Below are positions 1-4,973 of a DNA stretch of 7,020 bases, in pieces (the stretch's first letter is position 1; each line of letters opens with the position of its first letter). This DNA is from Clostridia bacterium. GTDB lineage: Bacteria; Bacillota_A; Clostridia; Christensenellales; Aristaeellaceae. Below the pieces are notes generated by a model. The model had not been told where the DNA came from, did no database searches, and saw nothing but the letters and a program-made list of their open reading frames with translations. The stretch is from positions 1 through 7,020 of the forward strand of contig JAFRJF010000246.1 in the NCBI GenBank assembly GCA_017432405.1, given 5' to 3'. The position numbers were made by a program, and so were the translations under genes.

Positions 1-326
1 ACAGCGGACTGCCCAGCGACAAGAACCATGCTGTGGCTCAGAAGTACATGCCGAACGGCTCGTGCGGCGTCATTGCCTTCGGCCTGTAGGGTGACCGCCA
101 GAGGGCCATGCAGTTCATGGACTCGCTGAAGATGATTGCCATCGTGACCCACGTGGCCGATGCCCGTACCTGCGTGCTGCATCCCGCCAGCCATACCCAC
201 CGCCAACTGAGCGACGAGCAACTGCGCGAGGCCGGCGTGGCTCCCGACCTGATTCGCCTCAGCGTCGGCATCGAGGACGTCGAGGACATTCTGGCAGATA
301 TCAAGCAGGCATTGGAAAAAATTTAG
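1..326 (+). pseudogene. metY: 3' end of O-acetylhomoserine sulfhydrylase (MetY-type), interrupted by an in-frame TAG
   Basis: This is the C-terminal part of a PLP-dependent Cys/Met-metabolism enzyme, most like O-acetylhomoserine aminocarboxypropyltransferase, which makes homocysteine from O-acetylhomoserine and sulfide in the cytoplasm. The frame enters from the left edge at base 3. It reads SGLPSDKNHAVAQKYMPNG, then CGVIAFGL, then a TAG at 87-89, and resumes as GDRQRAMQFMDSLK, with the family hallmarks HVADARTCVLHPASHTHRQL and DLIRLSVGIED. It ends at a second TAG at 324-326. In the family the interrupted position is usually Lys (FGLKGG), so one base change from AAG to TAG would explain it. 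The conserved sequence on both sides of the stop shows one original gene, with no frameshift. Either the gene is a recent pseudogene or the base is a sequencing error. A separate product starting at ATG 108 (72 codons) is unlikely to be functional. The PLP lysine lies outside the window. Confidence 0.75.
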
Positions 327-329
327 AAT

Positions 330-405
330 AATTCCGAATTCCGAATTACGAATTACGATATGCGTGGTTGTGAACGTCGGAATTCGGAATTCGGAATTCG
401 TAATT
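330..405. repeat. Heptamer-built inverted repeat (four AATTCCG-type units per arm)
   Basis: The left arm (330-357) is four tandem heptamers: AATTCCG twice, then AATTACG twice. The right arm (378-405) is four reverse-complement heptamers: CGGAATT three times, then CGTAATT. The arms can pair over 28 bp with three mismatches, leaving a 20-nt loop (358-377). The element starts 3 bp after the stop of the metY remnant and ends about 20 bp before the next gene. It could terminate transcription or protect mRNA ends, but there is no T-run after the stem, so function is inferred. Small open frames reading through it are artefacts of the repeat. Confidence 0.85.
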
Positions 406-424
406 CAAAAGAGTGAATATATTG

Positions 425-886
425 ATGATGATATTAAGGGCGCCGCGCCCCAGTCGACTGAACGACATGCGGGCCGTAGCGAAGCCCCGTTGGATCAAGA
501 AGGGATACGACGGGCTGACGTTCTTCGGGCACATCATCACGCATACCGACGAGGAGGCCGAGGCGTTTAATGCGTGCCACACTTTGACTGGCAAGTCAAA
601 GAATGACATGCATTACTTTAAGAACCACGAGATGATTCACCTCTACCAGGCCCGCTCGTGCCACAACTCGTGGCTGCTGTTCTACGTGCGCTACGGCTGG
701 TACTGGCTGCTGGCCTGCCTATACCGCAAGCGTCTGAGGAATGCGGGCTACCGGCTGAACCCGTTCGAGATGGAGGCCTACGCCAACATGTACGACCTGC
801 ACTACTTGGACGACAAGCCGCGGGGCACCGACGGCTGGCGGCGCTACGCCCGGATGCCGCTGGCCGAGCGGATGAAGCATCTGTAA
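425..886 (+). CDS. Small HExxH-motif protein, putative membrane-associated zinc metallopeptidase-like
   Basis: This is a 153-residue protein that I cannot name. Counting from ATG 425, it has the zinc-binding signature HEMIH at residues 68-72, followed by LYQAR. A hydrophobic aromatic segment (about 83-100, WLLFYVRYGWYWLLACLY) could be one membrane helix or an amphipathic hairpin. A downstream PFEMEAYAN motif (about 113-121) has glutamates that could supply a third zinc ligand, as in gluzincin peptidases. The arrangement is known to me from small uncharacterised Bacteroidetes proteins. Catalysis is inferred from the motif alone, and no signal peptide is obvious. The frame also opens at GTG 413, adding four residues, but ATG 425 or 428 fits better just after the AG-rich AAAAGAG. 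The gene follows the heptamer hairpin closely and has no clear promoter of its own. It is not obviously co-transcribed with the next operon, which has a promoter. Confidence 0.72.
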   Translation: MMILRAPRPSRLNDMRAVAKPRWIKKGYDGLTFFGHIITHTDEEAEAFNACHTLTGKSKNDMHYFKNHEMIHLYQARSCHNSWLLFYVRYGWYWLLACLYRKRLRNAGYRLNPFEMEAYANMYDLHYLDDKPRGTDGWRRYARMPLAERMKHL

Positions 887-906
887 TTAACTTTCCTCCA
901 TTTTAT

Positions 907-937
907 TTTGATGTTTGCGCAAAGTTTTGTACCTTTG
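907..937 (+). promoter_or_regulatory. Bacteroidetes-type sigma-ABfr promoter
   Basis: The -33 element TTTG (907-910) is followed by a 19-bp spacer and the -7 element TACCTTTG (930-937), a full match to the Bacteroidetes consensus TAnnTTTG. Transcription would start near 942-945, leaving a leader of about 20-25 nt before ATG 967. It would drive the two-gene toxin-antitoxin-like operon. A second TTTG at 914-917 gives a poorer spacing of 12 bp. Confidence 0.75.
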
Positions 938-966
938 TAACCGTAATCATATAAAAGTAAGAAGAT

Positions 967-1233
967 ATGGCAACAACAACCGCAAGAAGACGCACGGTGC
1001 ACCCAATGAGCTACTATCGCAAGATGGTGCAGGAGATGGACGACAGCCAAAAGTTGGAGCTGGTTTCAATACTCATCGAGAGCGTGAAGCCCATACAGAC
1101 CAGAACTGTGTTCGACATGCCCCTCGAGGAGGACTTCGCCGACATGGACAAGGAGCTGTACACGCCCGAGGAGGCCTACGAACTGACGATGAAGGACATC
1201 AAGGCTATCTACGACGGAAAGGATGCAATATAA
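967..1233 (+). CDS. Putative antitoxin of a type II toxin-antitoxin pair
   Basis: This is an 88-residue acidic protein with a basic N-terminus (residues 1-12, TTTARRRT). Residues 16-40 (SYYRKMVQEMDDSQKLELV, then SILIESVK) form a predicted amphipathic helix resembling the start of small addiction-module antitoxins that Bacteroidales pair with RelE/ParE-like toxins. The C-terminal half (about 50-85) is rich in Glu and Asp, as expected of a region that wraps a basic toxin. The gene lies about 30 bp downstream of a strong promoter and overlaps the next gene by 11 bp (ATG 1223 inside this gene, TAA at 1231-1233), so translation is probably coupled. The upstream promoter may be autorepressed, as is common for such operons, but I see no clear operator. 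The call rests on size, order, overlap and the nature of the partner, not on a diagnostic motif. Confidence 0.6.
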   Translation: MATTTARRRTVHPMSYYRKMVQEMDDSQKLELVSILIESVKPIQTRTVFDMPLEEDFADMDKELYTPEEAYELTMKDIKAIYDGKDAI

Positions 1234-1594
1234 GTATTTCTACACCAAGCGCACAGCCGCCAAGATAAGAAGTTTCTACCGGAACGTGGGCAAGAAGTAC
1301 CGCCACACCTACTCCTACGAAGACATGGAGCGGAACGTGCGCGATGCCTTCTTCGCCATCTATGCCATAGAGCGGACGCTGCCCCGCCGCCGTCCCACCA
1401 TCAGCCGATGGGCGCCGGAGGCCGGACGGCGCGTTTCTGTCCCGCAGAGGGGCAGGGACGCGTCTTCTGCATGTGTATGTTTTCTTTTTTTTATTCATTT
1501 ATTCATAACAATTTTAATCCTTAACAACAATGAAAGCAAAAATCTTTTTCCTTGCAGCCGCCGCATCGGTGATGATGGCCGCCTGCAGCAGTGA
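1223..1594 (+). pseudogene. Truncated RelE/ParE-like toxin
   Basis: The first 63 codons (1223-1411), from MQYKYFYTKRTAAKIRSFY through RRRPTISRW, look like the N-terminal part of a Bacteroidales RelE/ParE-type toxin: basic, with two helices and the conserved R-R-x-P-T-x-x-R-W end. In relatives known to me the protein continues with a strand-rich end containing KWYYAY-like and DACHAQN-like motifs. Here those are absent. After W63 the frame enters unrelated Gly/Arg-rich sequence that overlaps a strong hairpin, then poly-Phe/Ile from the T-tract. It runs on into the first codons of the lipoprotein gene before stopping at 1592-1594. The read-through tail (about 60 codons) is therefore not native. 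The C-terminus carries catalytic residues in RelE-like toxins, so this copy is probably inactive while its antitoxin partner remains intact. A divergent, still functional protein cannot be excluded. Confidence 0.6.
1428..1492 (+). terminator. Strong hairpin plus T-tract after the toxin remnant
   Basis: Bases 1428-1443 (GGCGCGTTTCTGTCCC) pair with 1449-1464 (GGGGCAGGGACGCGTC) to give a 16-bp stem with G-T wobbles and no mismatch, and a five-base loop GCAGA. A T-rich tract follows at 1480-1492, 15 bases after the stem, which is farther than in a canonical intrinsic terminator. It could end the toxin-antitoxin transcript, shape the 5' leader of the fimbrillin operon, or be a dispersed palindromic element. 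An alternative 7-bp stem (1444-1450 with 1464-1470) ends closer to the T-tract. Confidence 0.5.
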
Positions 1595-2456
1595 CGAGAC
1601 GACAACGGAACAGACCATGACCCTCAACCTGACCACCAAGAACGTAGTAGCTGAGACGCGCTCGGCAGCGCAAGACCTGCAACTGACGCAGTTTGCCAAC
1701 GGTCAGTCCGTCGGCATCTTCCTCGCCGAGGATGTCAACGGGACAGCGACGCTCACGGGCACGGACGTGACCAGTTACACTCAGCCGCTGAGTTACACTG
1801 CCGACGGCGCGGGCAATCTGGCGAACGAACAGACCTGGCCTGCCGACGGTAACGGCCTCCATATCTACGGCATCTATCCCGCCAACGCTGCTACGGCCTA
1901 CAACGCCACGGGCGTGGAGTTCACCGTGCAGGCCAACCAGAGCACGGATGCCAACTACATGGCGAGCGACCTGATGACGGGTGCACCGACGGCCAACCCC
2001 GTAGCCCGCGTCAGCACTCCCGTGGCGCTGACCTTTACCCACCTGCTGACGAAGGTGAACATCAACCTGACGGCTGGCACGGGCTTCACCGCTGCTGACC
2101 TGGCGACGGCCACCGTGAGCATCCTCGGTCTGAAGCCGACGACGACATTCAGCGTGCAATCGACCACTGTCGGCACGCCCTCGGGCACGGCCACTGACAT
2201 CATTGCCGGCACGGGCACCGTGACCTCGGCTATCATCGTTCCGAGCCAGAGCGTGGCAGCAGGCACGAACTTCATCAAGGTGTCGTGCGCCGGCGGCGAC
2301 TACATCTACCAGATGGGCACGGCGACGACCTTCGGCGCCAGCAGCGTCTATACCTACAACCTGACGGTGAACAAGACGGGTCTGACGCTGAGCACGGCGA
2401 GCATCACGGCGTGGACGGCCATCGGTGCGGTCAACGGCGTGGCCGAGTTGCAGTAA
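1530..2456 (+). CDS. Fimbrillin family lipoprotein (Mfa/FimA-like pilus subunit)
   Basis: This is a 308-residue lipoprotein. The N-terminus is a signal peptide with lipobox MAAC, so Cys19 would be lipidated. The acidic SSDET after it suits export to the outer surface in Bacteroidetes. TRSA around Arg44 resembles the site where fimbrillin precursors are trimmed by an arginine protease in Porphyromonas before strand-exchange polymerisation. Conserved fimbrillin features follow: LHIYGIYPAN (about 110-119), SDLMTG (146-151), VALTFTHLLTKVNINL (165-180), YTYNLTV (274-280) and a terminal ITAWTAIGAVNG strand. Length is typical. ATG 1530 is chosen because it gives a proper signal peptide and is preceded by an A-rich AACAACA leader. 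No good -7 element is visible upstream. The next gene begins 12 bp after the stop and encodes a related fimbrillin with a lectin-like end, so this protein is probably the structural or adaptor subunit of the same fibre. Confidence 0.85.
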   Translation: MKAKIFFLAAAASVMMAACSSDETTTEQTMTLNLTTKNVVAETRSAAQDLQLTQFANGQSVGIFLAEDVNGTATLTGTDVTSYTQPLSYTADGAGNLANEQTWPADGNGLHIYGIYPANAATAYNATGVEFTVQANQSTDANYMASDLMTGAPTANPVARVSTPVALTFTHLLTKVNINLTAGTGFTAADLATATVSILGLKPTTTFSVQSTTVGTPSGTATDIIAGTGTVTSAIIVPSQSVAAGTNFIKVSCAGGDYIYQMGTATTFGASSVYTYNLTVNKTGLTLSTASITAWTAIGAVNGVAELQ

Positions 2457-2468
2457 AAGCGCAAGGCT

Positions 2469-3965
2469 ATGAAGTTTAGAACGATTCTTCCCTTCGCCCT
2501 CGTCGCGGCGCTGCTTGCGGGCTGCGCGGAAGATGATGCGGCGGACATCGGCGGCGGCAGACAGGCCGGCGGCGCGGGCGAACCCGTGGCGCTGACCATC
2601 GCGCCGGAATCGGTGACCCGCACCGTGACACTGGCAGGCAACGCGTGGGAAGGAGGCGAGGAGGTGGCCGTGAGCATCGGCGGCACGGTGAAGAAATACG
2701 TGGTCGATGCCACCGACCACAGCAAACTCCAGCCCGCCCCGGGCGTGACGCCGTTCACGTGGTCGGGCAAGACGGAGACGAAGACCGTCACGGCGTGGTA
2801 TCCATACGCCGCGACGAAGACCGCTGTCACTGTGCCCGCCGACCAGAGCACTGAGGCGAAACTCCGTGCAGCCATCATGCTGGAGGCCACCGTCAGCGGC
2901 GTGACCTACGGCACGACGGCGGCGCTGACGTTCACCCACCGCACGGCGAAGGTGACCATTAACCCGCTCGACACGGGCGACGGCAACGCGATGCATGCCA
3001 CCGCCACCGTCAGCCTGACGAACCTGTCGGGCGTGAGCAGCGGCACCACCGTCACGCCGCTGCAGAATGCCGACAACTCGTTCACCGCCATCATCGCCCC
3101 GCAGACCATCGCCGCCACGACTGCCTTCGCCAGCATCGGCTACAGCGGCAGCACGTGGGCCTACAAGCCCGGCGCGACGACCTTTGCCGCCGCCAGTGCC
3201 TACACCTATAACGTGAGTTATGCGCTGGCCACCGCCCCTGCGCTGGGCGACCTCTACTACAGCGACGGCACCTATAGTTCGACGCTCGTGGCGGGCAAGA
3301 CGCCCATCGGCGTGATAGCCTATCTGGGCACGGACGCGTTCACCGAGACGGGTACGACCGTTGGCGGCAATACGTTCGCAGGTCATGGCCTGGTGCTCTG
3401 CCTGAAGAACGCGGCGAGCAATGTCTGCTGGAGTACGGAGACGAGCGCCTATGAATTTGGCGAAAGCGCAAGGGTTAACAATCTCGATGCCCTGAAGCGC
3501 ACGACAGACGTGAGCGGCTATACGAACACGGCGACGCTGGCAGCGAAGGCGGATGCGGCGACGAAGTATCCCGCTGCCTATCAGGCCAAGAACTACACGG
3601 GCCTCGCGGCTCCTGCGGGTACTACTGGCTGGTTCCTGCCGAGTGCGCAGCAGTGGGTGAGGATGATGACGGGCCTTGGCGGACTGGCAGAAGGCGACAT
3701 CACGTGGGTCAGTTGGTTTAACAACGACCATTCAGCCGCCACAGCATGGGAAACGGCACTGGCCAAGGCTGGCGCGGGCAACTACGATAGCATGACCGAT
3801 GCTTACCTCTGGTACTGGTCCAGTTCCGAGACATCCGCCAGCAACGCCGTCAATCTGGGCGTCGACGCTAGGGGTACGGGCGATGACTACGGTTTCCGCT
3901 GGTACTACTACAGTAAGGGCTACACGTACGACAACGGCCGCGTTCGTCCCGTCCTCGCCTTCTGA
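2469..3965 (+). CDS. Fimbrillin-like lipoprotein with C-terminal C-type-lectin-like domain; probable pilus tip adhesin
   Basis: This is a 498-residue lipoprotein. The signal peptide ends in lipobox LAGC (Cys19), followed by acidic EDDA. Residues about 38-251 are a fimbrillin-like domain, with SVTRTVT near Arg51, VTAWYPY (107-113), ALTFTHRTAKVTINPL (152-167), and AYTYNVSYAL at the end. Residues about 258-498 form a second domain: GDLYYSDGTYS, VIAYLG, HGLVLCLKNA, then PAGTTGWFLPSAQQW (382-396), WYWSSSE (448-454) and the C-terminus VRPVLAF. That series is typical of the C-type-lectin-like fold found in Bacteroidales surface proteins and in targets of diversity-generating retroelements. Domain order and operon position after a fimbrillin suggest an adhesive tip subunit of a type V pilus, with fimbrillin domain for docking and lectin-like domain for ligand binding. 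Ligand unknown. Start ATG 2469 follows the preceding stop by 12 bp, with an AAGG-type site nearby. Confidence 0.82.
   Translation: MKFRTILPFALVAALLAGCAEDDAADIGGGRQAGGAGEPVALTIAPESVTRTVTLAGNAWEGGEEVAVSIGGTVKKYVVDATDHSKLQPAPGVTPFTWSGKTETKTVTAWYPYAATKTAVTVPADQSTEAKLRAAIMLEATVSGVTYGTTAALTFTHRTAKVTINPLDTGDGNAMHATATVSLTNLSGVSSGTTVTPLQNADNSFTAIIAPQTIAATTAFASIGYSGSTWAYKPGATTFAAASAYTYNVSYALATAPALGDLYYSDGTYSSTLVAGKTPIGVIAYLGTDAFTETGTTVGGNTFAGHGLVLCLKNAASNVCWSTETSAYEFGESARVNNLDALKRTTDVSGYTNTATLAAKADAATKYPAAYQAKNYTGLAAPAGTTGWFLPSAQQWVRMMTGLGGLAEGDITWVSWFNNDHSAATAWETALAKAGAGNYDSMTDAYLWYWSSSETSASNAVNLGVDARGTGDDYGFRWYYYSKGYTYDNGRVRPVLAF
3816..3962 (+). other. Candidate DGR-type variable region at the 3' end of the tip adhesin gene
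   Basis: This covers Trp450 to Phe498 of the adhesin, where DGR target proteins of this fold carry their variable repeat. Codons 471-491 (3879-3941) are almost all NNY: GGC GAT GAC TAC GGT TTC CGC, then TAC TAC TAC AGT, then GGC TAC, GAC AAC GGC CGC, with exceptions TGG, AAG and ACG. Such a series can be produced by adenine-specific mutagenesis of AAC/AAT codons. The invariant-looking KG and RVRPVLAF stay as scaffold. No template repeat or reverse transcriptase is in the window, so this is a hypothesis. Non-DGR lectin-like domains share the same scaffold. Confidence 0.3.
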
Positions 3966-4076
3966 TGAATCAAACCGACGCGAATATGAACACGAAGTCG
4001 AACCATAAGGAGTCGCGCCCTCCGCCTGCGGGGAAAGGGGGTGAAAACCGCTTGTTAGGAAGGGTGCCGAGCCTCT

Positions 4077-4201
4077 TAATAGAAAGGGGGGTACCCCATA
4101 CTAATAGAAAGGGGGGCCCCCCATACTAATAGAAAGGGTACCCCCCCATACTAATAGAAAGGGTACCCCCCCATACTAATAGAAGGGGTGGGCACCCGAT
4201 T
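4077..4201. repeat. Five tandem 25-bp repeats with palindromic G/C-run cores
   Basis: Units start at 4077, 4102, 4127, 4152 and 4177, exactly 25 bp apart. Each begins TAATAGAA. The first four continue with a 12-bp core and end in ATAC. Cores differ in composition but not length: GGGGGGTACCCC, GGGGGGCCCCCC and GGGTACCCCCCC (units three and four are identical). Unit five is degenerate (GGGGTGGGCACCC). A further decayed copy may lie at 4056-4068. C-runs can pair with the following G-run across the ATACTAATAGAAA linker. The array fills the gap between the adhesin and HU-like genes. No promoter was recognised in 3966-4249. It may act as transcript end, leader structure or protein-binding array. 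Confidence 0.9.
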
Positions 4202-4249
4202 AGGGAGATAGCTGAAAACAGGATTATTAACTAAAAAAAACGACTGATT

Positions 4250-4843
4250 ATGAAGTACAACATCTATTTGAACCAAGGCAACGAGTACCTGAACGTGAAC
4301 GAGAAGACCATCACCGTGAACGAGGTGGTGGACACGGTGGACGAGGTTGCACTGGCCCGTGAGATTTCTCACCAGAATCCATTGATTCCCGAGCAGGTGG
4401 CGCAGGCCGTGCTGCAGAACTTCTGCCATGCGGCAGCCGAGCTGATGTCGATGGGGTTTGCCATCCAACTGAAGAGCGGCGGTGAGGTTGCGCTGAGGAT
4501 TTATCCGGACATCCACCTGAACGGGGGCAACATCAATCTGGCGCGTGCCAAGGAGCTGATGCCCGATGAGGTTCAGACCGAGGCGGACATGGTTGCGAAC
4601 ATCGGCGAGCTGGTGAGCCGTGCCGGCGTTTACGTCAGGGCAAGGGCCGAGTGTCAGCAGAAATTCACCGACCTGCTGTTGTCGATGAAGGGTAGCATGA
4701 ACCGCAATGAAATCGTTGAGCGGGCCAAGATTACGCGCAGCGGCGGCACAACGCCGGCGCCGGGCGGAGGCGGCACCAATACTGGCGGCAATACCGGCGG
4801 CGGTGACGGTGACAATGGCGGCGACGACGGCGACGCCAACTGA
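4250..4843 (+). CDS. HU-like DNA-binding protein with Gly/Asp-rich tail
   Basis: This is a 197-residue protein. Residues about 1-100 look like the divergent HU/IHF-like domain common in Bacteroidetes: short N-terminal strands (YNIYLNQGNEYLNVN), helices around VALAREISHQNPLIPEQVAQ (33-52) and VLQNFCHAAAELMSMGF (54-70), then strands carrying AIQLKSGGEVALRIYPD. A second part (about 100-150, with VYVRARAECQQKFTDLLL) is also seen in relatives known to me. From about residue 164 the protein becomes a low-complexity tail of Gly, Asn, Thr and Asp, ending GGDDGDAN. HU proteins bend and package DNA, so a nucleoid or accessory DNA-binding role is likely, though the acidic tail is odd for that. ATG 4250 is preceded by an A8 run and an A/T-rich leader. 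The gene is downstream of a 25-bp repeat array and convergent with dcp. The HU assignment is from pattern recognition, not a catalytic motif. Confidence 0.6.
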   Translation: MKYNIYLNQGNEYLNVNEKTITVNEVVDTVDEVALAREISHQNPLIPEQVAQAVLQNFCHAAAELMSMGFAIQLKSGGEVALRIYPDIHLNGGNINLARAKELMPDEVQTEADMVANIGELVSRAGVYVRARAECQQKFTDLLLSMKGSMNRNEIVERAKITRSGGTTPAPGGGGTNTGGNTGGGDGDNGGDDGDAN

Positions 4844-4849
4844 TTATAA

Positions 4850-4933
4850 ACACAGAGACACAGAGACTCAGAGTTATTTTTTTTCTTGACTCCTTTGTCA
4901 GCCAAGCGTAAAAATTCTCTGAGTCTCTGTGTT
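4850..4933. terminator. Octamer-built inverted repeat between convergent genes, probable bidirectional terminator
   Basis: The left arm has three octamers, ACACAGAG twice (4850-4865) and ACTCAGAG (4866-4873). The right arm is CTCTGAGT (4917-4924) and CTCTGTGT (4925-4932). Bases 4858-4873 pair perfectly with 4917-4932 over 16 bp. Inside the loop, a T8 run (4877-4884) and an A5 run (4910-4914) can extend pairing beyond a three-base mismatch. The element lies directly after the HU-like stop and about 40 bp from the dcp stop, an apt place for a shared transcription end. The loop is long for a classical terminator. Confidence 0.6.
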
Positions 4934-4973
4934 CATGAATCACGGGGACGGATCTGATGAACGATGGAATAGT

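Noticed and set aside
108..326. Independent 72-residue gene starting at ATG 108
   Set aside because: The residues are the end of the MetY family, and the family sequence continues upstream past the TAG, so it is part of a broken gene.
364..570. Small plus-strand frame starting in the heptamer repeat (NSEFVIQ-like)
   Set aside because: Its start is translated repeat and the rest is out of frame with the HExxH gene.
1479..1486. TATGTTTT as a -7 promoter element for the fimbrillin operon
   Set aside because: It lacks the final G, and no TTTG lies about 19 bp upstream.
1521..3731. A 736-codon open frame on the minus strand across both lipoprotein genes
   Set aside because: It is Arg/Gly/His-rich with no domain pattern, while the plus strand shows lipoboxes and fimbrillin motifs. 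Long antisense frames are common opposite GC-rich coding DNA.
3966..4249. DGR template repeat or CRISPR array
   Set aside because: There is no AAC-rich copy of the adhesin 3' end. The 25-bp units have no unique spacers, so it is neither a template nor a CRISPR.
4250..4843. Avd-like accessory protein for a DGR
   Set aside because: It is too long, begins with strands and an HU-like pattern, and lacks the four-helix-bundle character of Avd.
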